Shown one piece after another: positions 52,494 to 60,700 of a stretch of 64,000 bases of DNA. Under the pieces are notes generated by a model. It saw only the letters and a program-made list of their open reading frames with translations. It was not told the DNA's origin and ran no database searches. Numbering within the stretch: the stretch's first letter is position 1; each line of letters starts with the position of its first letter. The position numbers and the translations under genes were made by a program. This DNA is from Slackia sp. ZJ119. Lineage in GTDB: Bacteria; Actinomycetota; Coriobacteriia; Coriobacteriales; Eggerthellaceae. The DNA lies in the NCBI RefSeq assembly GCF_011039175.1, contig NZ_JAAKEN010000002.1, forward strand, positions 1 to 64,000, written 5' to 3'.

Positions 52494-53612
52494 ATGACCA
52501 AAGAACAGTACCGGGTGCTTGCCATCAATCCCGGCAGCACGTCGACCAAGGCGTCCATTTTCGAGAACGACGCCGAGGTGTGGAAGGCCAACGTGGCCCA
52601 TGCCCCCGAAGAGCTGGCCGGCTTCGAGACGATCGGCGACCAAGGCCCCTTCAGGCGCGACGCCATTCTCGCGGCGATCGGCCAGGCGGGCTTGGACTCC
52701 CAGAACTTCGATGCGGTCGTCGGCGTCGGCGGCGTCGGGCTGGCCGGCGTCCCCTATGGCACCTACGGCGTCAACGAGACCATGCTCGACGACGCAGCGA
52801 GCGGAAAGTACGCCGCGCATCCGAACAACTTGGGCGTGATCATCGCCCACGAGATCGCCGCCACGTGCGGCGCACAGGCGATGGCGGCCGGCATGGCCTC
52901 ATCGGAGGAATTCCAGGAAGTGGCCCACGTCGGCGGATTCGCACAGACGCCGCGCCGCTGCTGCGTGCACATGCTGAACACCAAAGAGGTCGCGCTGCGC
53001 CACGCCGCCGCACAGGGGAAGTCGTACAAAGACCTGAACCTGGTGATCGCCCACGTGGGCGGAGGAATCACCGTCGCCGCCCATCGCAAGGGCATGGTGG
53101 TCGACGGCACCGACGGCGTGGACCAGGAAGGCCCCATGACGCCCAACCGCCCGGGCACGGTGAGGCTCGTCTCCTTCATGAAGCTCATCGCCGGCCTCAC
53201 ACCCGCCGAGCAGAAGAAGCTCGTCTCGACGCAAGGCGGATTCATGAGCCATCTGGGCACGAGCGACGCCCTTGAGGTCAAGCGGATGATCGCCGAAGGC
53301 GACGAGTACGCCAGCCTGGTCTACGACGCCCTTCTGTACCAGGTCGCCGGCTGGATCGGGCACATGGCCGCGGTGCTCAAGGGCGACGTGGACGGCGTGA
53401 TACTCACCGGCGGGCTCATGAACGACGATTACGCCGCCTCCTATATTGCCGACATGGTCTCGTGGATCGCGCCCGTATCCGTCTATCCGGGCGAGCTTGA
53501 AGGCGAGGCGCTCGCCGCTGCGGCGCTCCGCGTTCTGCGCGGCGAAGAAGAGCTGCTCGAGTACACCGGCGTTCCCGTATGGAGCGGGTTCGACCACCTC
53601 AAACGCGCATAG
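52494..53612 (+). CDS. buk: Butyrate kinase
   Basis: A 372-residue ASKHA acyl kinase that makes ATP from ADP and butyryl (or another short acyl) phosphate. It starts YRVLAINPGSTSTKASIFEN and has VIAHVGGGITVAAHRKG and GVILTGGLMNDD, the family sites. Length is slightly above the usual 355. AAGGAGG lies 7 bases before the ATG at 52494 and 11 bases after the phosphotransacylase stop. Together with it this gives substrate-level phosphorylation. Branched-chain or other carboxylic acids are possible substrates, given the unusual esterase and ACP upstream. Confidence 0.92.
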   Translation: MTKEQYRVLAINPGSTSTKASIFENDAEVWKANVAHAPEELAGFETIGDQGPFRRDAILAAIGQAGLDSQNFDAVVGVGGVGLAGVPYGTYGVNETMLDDAASGKYAAHPNNLGVIIAHEIAATCGAQAMAAGMASSEEFQEVAHVGGFAQTPRRCCVHMLNTKEVALRHAAAQGKSYKDLNLVIAHVGGGITVAAHRKGMVVDGTDGVDQEGPMTPNRPGTVRLVSFMKLIAGLTPAEQKKLVSTQGGFMSHLGTSDALEVKRMIAEGDEYASLVYDALLYQVAGWIGHMAAVLKGDVDGVILTGGLMNDDYAASYIADMVSWIAPVSVYPGELEGEALAAAALRVLRGEEELLEYTGVPVWSGFDHLKRA

Positions 53613-53776
53613 CTCAAAAGCGAAGCGTCCTTGGAAGGGGGCTGGGATTTCCCGGCCCCCTTCTCGCCAGGCGCCGCGGCGCGTCCCGGCTGCGGCCGAA
53701 CGAGACGCGCAGATCGACGCCGTGCGCCTCGTTCGGCACAACGCCCTCAAGCTTCTCGTTGAAAGATTGGTGTCTT

Positions 53777-55042
53777 ATGGCAAATGCTCGCGGAAAGGGC
53801 CGAAGCTGGGCCCAGCTTGTCTCGTGCTGCGTCTTGTGCGCCTTCGCCTTCGCCTTGCCCCTGCCGTGCTTCGGCGTCTTCATATCGCCGATGGTCGCGT
53901 CGTTTCAAAGCAGCGTGACCGACGTCAACCTGTATTTCCTGTTCCTGAACTCGGCGGCGGTGGCCTCGTGCGCGTTCGGAACGAGGCTGCTCGTGCGCCA
54001 TATGCGTGCGACGGTCGCGGCGTGCTCGGCGGCAATGACGGCGGGGTATCTGCTGCTCGCGGCGTTTCCCAGCGTCGCCATGGTGTGGGCGGCAGGCATT
54101 GTCGCCGGCGTCTGCTATCCGCTCTGCTCGTCGGTGCTCGTTCCCATCGTCATCAACCAATGGTTCGAAAAGGGACAGGGAACGCTCGTCGGCGTCTCTT
54201 TCAGCTGCGTGGGGGTCGCGGGAATCGCGTTCGGCCCGGTTCTGGCGGCGGGCATCTCGCTGCTTGGGTGGCGGGTGACGCTTGCCGCGGCCGCGCTCGC
54301 CATGGAACTGGCATGCGGCGTCGTGACGGCCTTCCTCTTGCGTCCCGCCTCGAAAAGCGCACGTGCCGCCGCCCCCGATGCCGCCGCAGACGCGACCTCG
54401 GCGGAACACGCTGTTGCAAGCGCCTCTTCGGCTGCAGCTCCTCCGGCGTATTTCGGGGCAACGTTCGCCTTCATGGCGGTCGCGTCGGTGCTCTGTGGCG
54501 TGATGGGAGACATGAACACGCAGATAAACGCCATCGCGCAGCTTTCAGGCTTCGATCCGGCCGCTGCCGCGCTTGCGTTCTCCTGCATCTCCGCCGGCCT
54601 TCTGGTGGGAAAGGTCGCTCTCGGCTTGCTCAAGGACCGGCGCGGCGCACTTGCGGCGATCGCCTTCGGATGTTTCTTGGGCATGGCGTCTTTCACCTGC
54701 ATCGGCTTTGCCGTGGTGGCTCGAAGCGCGGGCATGCTCTACGTCGGGGCGGCGGTCGCAGGCATCTGTACGTGTCTGGGCACGGTGGCCCCCGCGCTTT
54801 TGTCTGCCGAGGCGTATCAGGGCGCAGACCGCGTGAGGGCGGTCGGACATGCCACCGCGTTTTGCAACGTGGGCATGGCGCTCGGCGCACCGGTGTTCAG
54901 CCTGTGCTTCGATGTGGCCGGAACGTATCTGCCGGTGGTGTTCGGCCTGTGTCCCGTCGCCTTGTGCACCATTGTGACTACCGGGGCGTGCCTGCGCGGC
55001 GCCCGCCACGCGACGGCGAAGCCTTCTACAAACGGTCGATAG
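53777..55042 (+). CDS. MFS transporter
   Basis: A 421-residue protein with twelve hydrophobic segments and a soluble Ala-rich loop in the middle (about 195-225, ARAAAPDAAADATSAEHA). The pattern resembles OFA/MCT-type anion carriers that exchange organic acids. It lies 164 bases after buk on the same strand, so uptake of the operon's substrate or export of the acid it produces is likely. Its last 17 bases overlap the convergent response-regulator gene. The start at 53777 has a weak ribosome site; no better one is in frame. Confidence 0.85.
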   Translation: MANARGKGRSWAQLVSCCVLCAFAFALPLPCFGVFISPMVASFQSSVTDVNLYFLFLNSAAVASCAFGTRLLVRHMRATVAACSAAMTAGYLLLAAFPSVAMVWAAGIVAGVCYPLCSSVLVPIVINQWFEKGQGTLVGVSFSCVGVAGIAFGPVLAAGISLLGWRVTLAAAALAMELACGVVTAFLLRPASKSARAAAPDAAADATSAEHAVASASSAAAPPAYFGATFAFMAVASVLCGVMGDMNTQINAIAQLSGFDPAAAALAFSCISAGLLVGKVALGLLKDRRGALAAIAFGCFLGMASFTCIGFAVVARSAGMLYVGAAVAGICTCLGTVAPALLSAEAYQGADRVRAVGHATAFCNVGMALGAPVFSLCFDVAGTYLPVVFGLCPVALCTIVTTGACLRGARHATAKPSTNGR

Positions 55043-55682
55043 GCTCCGCGCCGCGATCTTGCGCAAGGTTGTGCGAGATCGCGTAGCTGACCAGCTCGGC
55101 CACGCTGTGCGTGTCGAGCTTGCTCATAAGGTTCGAGCGATGCCATTCGACGGTCTTGGCGCTCAGGTACAAATCGCGGGCGATCTGGGCGTTCTTCTTT
55201 CCTGCGACGATCTCCTGCAGTATCTCGCGCTCGCGGGGCGTGAGGGTCTCCCAGGGCTCGACGACGTTGCGCCGCTGCGAGCGAAGGGCGATGCGGGCAA
55301 GCGCCGGATGGAGATAGAACTCGCCGCGCTCGACCGCCCGCAGGGCGCTGACGAACTCTTCGCCCGCCGCCCGTTTCCCGATGCAGCCGGCGATGTCCAG
55401 CTCGAGTATCGCGTCGAGAAAGCTTTGCTCCTCGTGTTGGGTCATGACGAGGATCTTGGCGTCGGGAAATTCCTCGAGGATCGAAGACGAGGCCTCAAGG
55501 CCGCCCATGACGGGCATGGTCACGTCCATGACGGCGATGTCGGGGCGCGTTTGCCGGAACAGCTCGATCGCCTCAAGGCCGTTGGACGCTTCGCCCACGA
55601 CTTCGATGTCGCTTTCAAGCTTCGCCACCGCCGCCAGGCCGGATCTGAGGAGCGTGTGGTCATCGACGATGATGATGCGCAT
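55026..55682 (-). CDS. NarL/FixJ family response regulator
   Basis: A 218-residue two-component regulator. The receiver domain has acidic pair Asp7/Asp8, phosphorylation site Asp53 (IAVMDVTMP), Thr81 and Lys103. A LuxR-type HTH (about 143-205) reads LTPREREILQEIVAGKKNAQIARDLYLSAKTVEWHR. The start codon follows the kinase stop directly with GGAGG upstream, so the pair is co-translated. Its 3' end overlaps the last codons of the convergent MFS gene by 17 bases. The adjacent esterase-ACP-kinase operon is the obvious candidate target. Confidence 0.93.
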   Translation of the reverse strand: MRIIIVDDHTLLRSGLAAVAKLESDIEVVGEASNGLEAIELFRQTRPDIAVMDVTMPVMGGLEASSSILEEFPDAKILVMTQHEEQSFLDAILELDIAGCIGKRAAGEEFVSALRAVERGEFYLHPALARIALRSQRRNVVEPWETLTPREREILQEIVAGKKNAQIARDLYLSAKTVEWHRSNLMSKLDTHSVAELVSYAISHNLAQDRGAEPIDRL

Positions 55683-57245
55683 TTAGGCCTCCTCAAGCGC
55701 TCTGCTCGGTACGTTGAACCGGACGGTGGTCCCCTTTCCGGTGACCGACCCGATCCAGAAGTCGCCCCCGATGGCCTCGGCGCAGTCGCTCATGGCCTTC
55801 AGGCCCAAGCCGTCGCGCCCGTGCGCACCGGATTCGAACCCATCGCCGTTGTCCCTGATCCCGAGGGTAAGCCATTCGTTGGCATAGTTGATGAAAATGT
55901 CGACCGCCGTTGCGTGCGAGTGTTTGGCGCAGTTCGTGAGCGCCTCGGTGGCGCCGATGAGCAGCATGGACTCCTGCAAGGCTCCAAGGCGTACGCCCAA
56001 GGCGTTTCCCGAAAAGGCATGGGCGATGCCGACGCGGGCGAGCCGCGCCTGCGCGACGGCGTCGATGGCCGGTTTCAGGCCCAGATAGTTGAGTTCGTGA
56101 GGCCTCAGTTCTGCAGAAAGGCGGTTGATTTCCCTGAGCGCTTCGTCGGCTATGCGCTGGCAGTCGTCTATCGCCCCTCGGCAGTGCTCCAACTCCCCGA
56201 TCTCCATCAGCCTCGATGCCGCGGAAAGCGCCACTTTGAGGGCGACGAGGTTTTGGCTGGCGCCGTTGTGAAGCTCGAGGGCGACCCTGGCCTGCTCGTT
56301 TTCCACCGAGTTCAGCGACGCCTTCAAAATCGTGCTGCGTGCGGCCTCCTTGCAGCGCAGAAGATACAGGGCCGCAAAGCGCGATGCGAAAAGGAGGCGG
56401 CATTCGTCGGCAGTCGACGGCACGGCGTTGACCGAGACGGCGCCGATGAGGACGCCGTTGTCGACAAGCGGCATGATGAGGCGGTGCTTGCAGTCGTCGC
56501 AGTAGTCGGCGGGGACGGGCACGAGGTCTTTCCCTGCGTCGAAAAGATCGAGGAAGGGCAGGCGGGAAGGATTGCGCAGCCAGGTGCTGGCGACGGGCAG
56601 CACCTCGGCGCCAGGCGTCGCCGCCATGACGAGGCCGTTGGCGTCCTCGATGAGAGCGGCGCCTTTCAGCTTCTCGCAAAGCAGCTCGGTGATGGTCGAA
56701 AACGTTCCTCCGTTGAGGATCTCGTCCGTCAAGGGGATGGAGAAGGCGCACCTTGCCGCGCTCGCCTCGTCCAAAAGCGAGCAGAACGAATCACTGGTTC
56801 TGCCCTGCGCCCGCAACACGGCGTCGCGATGAACGGCCCCCAGCTCAGCGGCCCTGCTTTTCAGCAGATCGCCGTCGATGGGGCCGTCGCTGTCTGCGTA
56901 GCACGCCGTCAGGAAATAGCGTCTGCATGCGACGTCGGGAACACGGCACGCCGCCAGGGCCGTGACGCCGAACGAATCCAGGCCGGATCGAACGAGGTGG
57001 TCTTTGAAAGCGTCTTTGCTTATTTCAAAGACCTCGTCGCCGTGCGCCCGAATGGTTTCCGCGACGTCCGACGCACCGGCGACGAGGGGCGGCGCGGCAT
57101 CGGGCATCGCGGAGGCGAAGCAGATGGGGACGAGGGCTCCCGATCGCATCTCGCGGTAGAGGACGGTTGCCTGGGCGCGCGCATCGGATCGGATGCTCTC
57201 AAGCAGGTTGCAGTACTTTGCGGTCTCTTCCTCTAGGATGGACAT
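55683..57245 (-). CDS. Cytosolic sensor histidine kinase (HisKA_3)
   Basis: A 520-residue kinase without membrane segments. The N-terminal 300 residues hold one or two GAF-like sensory folds, with several cysteines, including the pair Cys249/Cys252 in YCDDCKHRLIMPL. The phosphoacceptor is His326 (RVALELHNGASQN), and the ATPase domain has TEALTNCAKHS, DNGDGF and GLGLKAM. It phosphorylates the regulator encoded immediately downstream. As it is soluble, it should sense an internal signal such as a metabolite, redox state or metal. The start lies in AGAAAGAGAGCCCGATG-type context. Confidence 0.92.
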   Translation of the reverse strand: MSILEEETAKYCNLLESIRSDARAQATVLYREMRSGALVPICFASAMPDAAPPLVAGASDVAETIRAHGDEVFEISKDAFKDHLVRSGLDSFGVTALAACRVPDVACRRYFLTACYADSDGPIDGDLLKSRAAELGAVHRDAVLRAQGRTSDSFCSLLDEASAARCAFSIPLTDEILNGGTFSTITELLCEKLKGAALIEDANGLVMAATPGAEVLPVASTWLRNPSRLPFLDLFDAGKDLVPVPADYCDDCKHRLIMPLVDNGVLIGAVSVNAVPSTADECRLLFASRFAALYLLRCKEAARSTILKASLNSVENEQARVALELHNGASQNLVALKVALSAASRLMEIGELEHCRGAIDDCQRIADEALREINRLSAELRPHELNYLGLKPAIDAVAQARLARVGIAHAFSGNALGVRLGALQESMLLIGATEALTNCAKHSHATAVDIFINYANEWLTLGIRDNGDGFESGAHGRDGLGLKAMSDCAEAIGGDFWIGSVTGKGTTVRFNVPSRALEEA

Positions 57246-57332
57246 CGGGCTCTCTTTCTGGCGGATGTCTGCACGCTGGAATGCGACAATTATAGCGAAG
57301 GAAGCCCCTCAGAGGAGCCGGCTCGTCTGTGC

Positions 57333-57363
57333 AGGGCTGGCAGAATTGGTCAGTTTTTCCCTA
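57333..57363. repeat. Family 2 element end, copy 3 (partial)
   Basis: Read on the minus strand from 57363 it is tagggaaaaactgaccaatt then ctgccagcc, which matches the right end of copy 1 and left end of copy 2. It forms the TAG stop of the LuxR-type gene and lies between that gene and the histidine kinase gene. The other end was not found. Confidence 0.5.
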
Positions 57364-57696
57364 GGCCTCTCCCCAGAACTTCTGGAAGAGCTCGGGGCGG
57401 TTCGACACGCCGGCTTTCACGAATATATGATGAGTATGCGTTTTCACCGTTCCGACAGACACCTGGAGCTTCGAGGCGATGTGCTGATTGTCAAGGCCTT
57501 CCAACATGCAGGTAAGAATCTCTTCCTCGCGCGGCGACAGGTTGTGACGGCGTGCAAAATAGGGAATCGCCTCATACATCTGGCGCTGCTGCGGCTCTTC
57601 GCTCACTGCCGGGGCGCTTTCCCACGGTTTCACCTCTCTCTCGCATGTCGATGCCTCTCGAAACGAGGGACATCGCTTCTTGCACCAGGGAAACAT
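57361..57696 (-). CDS. LuxR-type HTH protein, short or truncated
   Basis: The clear part is the C-terminal LuxR HTH (about 65 residues): LSPREEEILTCMLEGLDNQHIASKLQVSVGTVKTHTHHIF. In related organisms this HTH commonly sits at the end of a long protein with twelve membrane segments; here no such part is encoded upstream, so this is either a small stand-alone regulator or the remnant of one. The start is uncertain: ATG at 57696 is used, and a GTG at 57633 with GAGAGAG directly before it is an alternative. It is on the same strand as, and upstream of, the two-component genes. The stop codon lies in a family 2 repeat end. Confidence 0.65.
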   Translation of the reverse strand: MFPWCKKRCPSFREASTCEREVKPWESAPAVSEEPQQRQMYEAIPYFARRHNLSPREEEILTCMLEGLDNQHIASKLQVSVGTVKTHTHHIFVKAGVSNRPELFQKFWGEA

Positions 57697-57891
57697 CTGC
57701 CAGTTTCGCCGGACCTGGCACAAGCGGGCCGGCGGCGGTCCCAAGGCCGAGCGCGTTCGTCGATGCGGGGCCGCTCCCGTCGGCTCACGGGCCGCCGCTG
57801 GCGGAGGGTCGCATCCGGCGGCGCGAGGCTGTTTGCGGCGCAAGGTCGCTATAGGCGGCGTGAGGTTTTCCCGCTCCCACCCTCGCCTTAT

Positions 57892-58145
57892 ATGTGGAAA
57901 TTGTGTAGTGGAGATTTGTCGGGTAGTTTTCGGGGGTCAAAGCATCAATTCAACATTATCCCCAATCGGAAATAATCAAAAATGGGGCACATATGCGGTA
58001 GCTTTTCGCGAAAAGGGGAAGCAGTGCGTCGAAAAAGAGGTCCAGAAGGCGCATTTTGACCCCAGAAAACCGATTTCTGCACTGAAAAGATGCGAAGCGA
58101 TGCCAATTCGGCAGGAAAAATCTCCAACACACATATTCTCCATAT
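57892..58145. mobile_element. Family 1 dispersed element, copy C (254 bp, inverted)
   Basis: Opposite orientation to copies A and B. Its reverse complement begins atatggagaatatgtgtgtt plus ggagattttt (58145 downward) and ends at 57892 with the complementary end. Internal landmarks in the same order as copy A include gcttcgcatcttttcagtgc, aaaatgcgccttctggacct and gatgctttgacccccg. The match to copy A is visibly high through most of its length. AT-rich, no conserved frame. 57697-57891 upstream holds only GC-rich spacer. Confidence 0.7.
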
Positions 58146-58216
58146 GAACAAGCGCCTCTCATGAGAGTCAGCCCCCTCTTTCTGCCGTCGCACGTCGACC
58201 TTCGTCGGCATCTCCC

Positions 58217-58238
58217 CAGGGAAGCACTGATTAGGCCG
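58217..58238. repeat. Family 2 element end, copy 4 (diverged)
   Basis: cagggaagcactgattaggc resembles the left end of copy 1 (tagggaaacgctgattaagg), and an agggcaagacgg block at about 58300 resembles one in copy 2. It is the weakest copy. Confidence 0.35.
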
Positions 58239-58374
58239 AAAGCCGAGCACACTGACGTGCGCGAACGGGGCTCGAAGCTTTCGGGCGCCGGCCCGTCTGC
58301 ACAGGGCAAGACGGATGGTCGAAGGCTGAAGGCCGAGCGCGTGCATGCGTGTGCAAGCGAGGCCTGGCGCCACA

Positions 58375-58464
58375 GGTTCGAACCCCCGCGAAGGGGCCCG
58401 GCGACGAAAAAGCCTCCCGCGGTCGGAAGGCTTTCGGTTTCGATGGTGGGCCGTGAGGGGTTCG
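58375..58464. repeat. 90-bp repeat, left copy (partial tRNA-Lys 3' end and terminator)
   Basis: 89 of 90 bases identical to 58569-58658. It contains the tRNA-Lys 3' end (gtgggccgtgaggggttcg) and the tRNA terminator hairpin but no rest of the tRNA. It looks like a remnant of a duplicated tRNA gene or of a tRNA-targeted integration. Confidence 0.8.
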
Positions 58465-58568
58465 GCGCCTCCGCCTGCGGCGGATCCGCAGGGCCTGCGC
58501 GCGCTTCGCGTGCTCGGCCGAATCCGCTGCGAAAGCTCCGCTTTCGCTTGCCGCGAATTCCCCTCTCG

Positions 58569-58658
58569 GGTTCGAACCCCCGCGAAGGGGCCCGGCGACG
58601 AAAAAGCCTTCCGCGGTCGGAAGGCTTTCGGTTTCGATGGTGGGCCGTGAGGGGTTCG
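58569..58658. repeat. 90-bp repeat, right copy (in the true tRNA-Lys locus)
   Basis: The partner of 58375-58464, 194 bases away. Here the sequence continues into the complete tRNA-Lys gene. Confidence 0.8.
58601..58628 (-). terminator. Terminator of tRNA-Lys
   Basis: A perfect 11-bp stem (aaagccttccg at 58603-58613 with 58618-58628), 4-base loop, and a run of five T on the minus strand. It directly follows the tRNA gene. Confidence 0.85.
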
Positions 58659-58713
58659 AACCCGCGACCTTGGGATTAAAAGTCCCCTGCTCTACCAACT
58701 GAGCTAACGGCCC
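58638..58713 (-). tRNA. tRNA-Lys (UUU)
   Basis: Minus-strand cloverleaf: acceptor GGGCCGT/ACGGCCC, D-arm GCTC...GAGC, anticodon stem with loop CTTTTAA (anticodon TTT), T-arm GGGTTCGAACCC, discriminator A and an encoded CCA at the 3' end. Confidence 0.96.
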
Positions 58714-58903
58714 ACGCATGGTGCGCTCTTTTTTGGAACGCAGTTCAGTAAGTTTAGCGGTCTTGTTGCGCTTTGGCAATGGGAATCTTCGCGAAAGGCG
58801 GCGTCGCTTGCGCTACACTGGTCCGCATGCTTCGCGCGAGACGCCTTGGGCGCACTTCGCCCGAAACGCTTTCTGCCCATGCCCAGCGAAACGGAGCGAC
58901 CTG

Positions 58904-60307
58904 ATGCAATCTGTTGACAACCAGGCTTTGACCAGCCAATACCTTGCCTTTGTGGAGCAGACCGATCCCGCCGGCGACGGACGCGGCCTGGCCTGGGAAT
59001 CGATGGAGCGCGGGTCGGCCTGGGCGCTGGGGCATCCGGCGTACTTTTCGTACGTGCCGCGCCTGTTGAACCGCACGTCGCGCAAGCAGCTGGCCGCCAT
59101 CGCCGAAACCACGCACGGCATTCTGGAAAAGGTCATCCGCGCCTACCTGGACGACCCCGCCTTCCGCACGCTGTTCCGTTTCGATCCGCGCGTGCACGAG
59201 CTCATCATGGCGCCCAACGCCTGCCCCGACATCCTGCCCTACGGCCGTTTCGACTGCTTTTTCAACGAAGCCACTGGTCAGGCGCGGTTTGTAGAGTTCA
59301 ACGCCGACTGCTCGTCAGGCATGAACAAGACGCGCGAATCGCTGCTGGCCGATGCGGGATCGGCGCCTGCAAAGGCGTTTTGCGAGGCTCGCGCAACGGA
59401 AAGCGACGTCGACGAGCTGTTCGGCGGCTGGGTGCGCGACTTTTTGGACCTGTACGCCGGCGCGTGCGAAAACCTGGGGCGCCCACGGCCGGAGCATCCG
59501 ACCATCGCCATCGCCGTGTGCCTGGACGCCGACGACGTGCCGCTGGGCGAGCTGGCGGAATACGCGCGGCTGTTCGCGCAGGCCGGCTGCAAGTGCAGCG
59601 TATGCGACGTGCGCGACTTCGCCCTCGACGAAAACGGATGCCTGAGCTGCGAAAACCCGCTGCAAGGCCAGCCTCTGGACGCAGTGGACGCCGTGTGGCG
59701 CTTCTGCATCGTGGTGGACTTGCTGGCGCATTGGGACGAGTGCCAGCCGTTCCTTGAGGCCATGCGCACCGGAAACATCCCGCTGATCGGGAGTTTTGCC
59801 ACGCAGCTGGTGCACGACAAGCAATTGTTCGCCCTGCTGCGCGAGCCCGCCGCCCAAGCGCTGCTCACGCCGGACGAACGCGCCTTCGTGGAGGCGTCAG
59901 TCCCGTTCACGGCGTTTCTCGACAGTCCGAATTTGGACCTTGCCGCCGTGAAGGCCGATCCGGCGCGGTGGGTGATCAAGCCGACCGACTGGTACGACAG
60001 CATCGGGGTGTACGTCGGCGCCGAATGCTCGCCCGAGGAATGGGCCGACGTGGTGGACCGATGCCGAAAACAGCCGGGACCATCGCCGTACCTGGTGCAG
60101 GAATTCTGCGCCATTGAGACCACGCCGGTCGTGCCGCTGTACGGCACGGCGGCCGACGCAACGGCTCCGGTGCAGGAATACGGTTGTCTGACCGGGACCT
60201 ACGTGCACTGCGGCCGCTTCGCCGGGCTGTACAACCGGCTGGGGCCCAACGCCTTGGTCACCGACGACACCGTCTGCATCGTGTCGCCCACGCTCTGGTG
60301 CGACTAG
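58904..60307 (+). CDS. Glutathionylspermidine synthase-like ATP-grasp protein
   Basis: A 467-residue protein. It resembles the circularly permuted ATP-grasp domain of glutathionylspermidine synthetase: RFDCFFNEATGQARFVEFNADCSSGMNKTRESL, PLIGSFATQLVHDKQLFALL, RWVIKPTDWYDSIGVYVGAE and TGTYVHCGRFAGLYNRLG. Such enzymes join carboxylates and amines using ATP; without the amidase partner its substrates cannot be named and glutathionylspermidine itself is unlikely in this lineage. GGAG lies 7 bases before the ATG at 58904; a longer frame to 58718 crosses the tRNA region. It is single and ends before a strong hairpin. Confidence 0.75.
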   Translation: MQSVDNQALTSQYLAFVEQTDPAGDGRGLAWESMERGSAWALGHPAYFSYVPRLLNRTSRKQLAAIAETTHGILEKVIRAYLDDPAFRTLFRFDPRVHELIMAPNACPDILPYGRFDCFFNEATGQARFVEFNADCSSGMNKTRESLLADAGSAPAKAFCEARATESDVDELFGGWVRDFLDLYAGACENLGRPRPEHPTIAIAVCLDADDVPLGELAEYARLFAQAGCKCSVCDVRDFALDENGCLSCENPLQGQPLDAVDAVWRFCIVVDLLAHWDECQPFLEAMRTGNIPLIGSFATQLVHDKQLFALLREPAAQALLTPDERAFVEASVPFTAFLDSPNLDLAAVKADPARWVIKPTDWYDSIGVYVGAECSPEEWADVVDRCRKQPGPSPYLVQEFCAIETTPVVPLYGTAADATAPVQEYGCLTGTYVHCGRFAGLYNRLGPNALVTDDTVCIVSPTLWCD

Positions 60308-60337
60308 CGACGGGAAAACGACGGCGGCGCGGGGCGG

Positions 60338-60395
60338 CGGACGCCGCAAAGCCTGACGCCCCGCCCTGCCGCGCCGCCAGGCTTTGCGGCGTCCG
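60338..60395 (+). terminator. Hairpin terminator of the ATP-grasp gene
   Basis: An 18-bp stem (cggacgccgcaaagcctg at 60338-60355 with 60378-60395) and 22-base loop, 30 bases after the stop, followed by ttct. Confidence 0.7.
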
Positions 60396-60700
60396 TTCTG
60401 GAGCCCAACGGCGGCGCGGGGGCGAGGCTCGCCCCTGCCCCCTGCCTCGCGCCCGCCGGCAAAGTTGCGCTCATTTCGTGAACTGCACACCGCTTCCACG
60501 ACTTCCTCGCATACTGGTCGGGCTTCATTCGAAACTCTTTTCTGTTTCTCTTCGCGCCCCTCGTGTTGGCCGCTGAATGACAGATTGGCGGCTCGGGTCG
60601 GGCAAGTGCGCATCGCAGGGCGAGCGCAATCATCCACCATACGCGACGTTTCCCCGCGCTTGCATGTCGGCCCGTCGCGCAGAAGAGAAACGGAATATCT
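60396..60700. other. Long leader region upstream of the DEAD-box helicase
   Basis: About 305 bases between the terminator and the helicase start with no convincing gene. The stretch at about 60500-60610 is the least GC-rich (cttttctgtttctcttcgcg) and may hold the promoter. The length would leave room for a regulated 5' leader, which is common for RNA helicase genes, but no defined structure was recognised. Confidence 0.35.

Noticed and set aside
58375-58464. A second complete tRNA-Lys gene
   Set aside because: Only the 3' end and terminator are present; the anticodon arm is missing.
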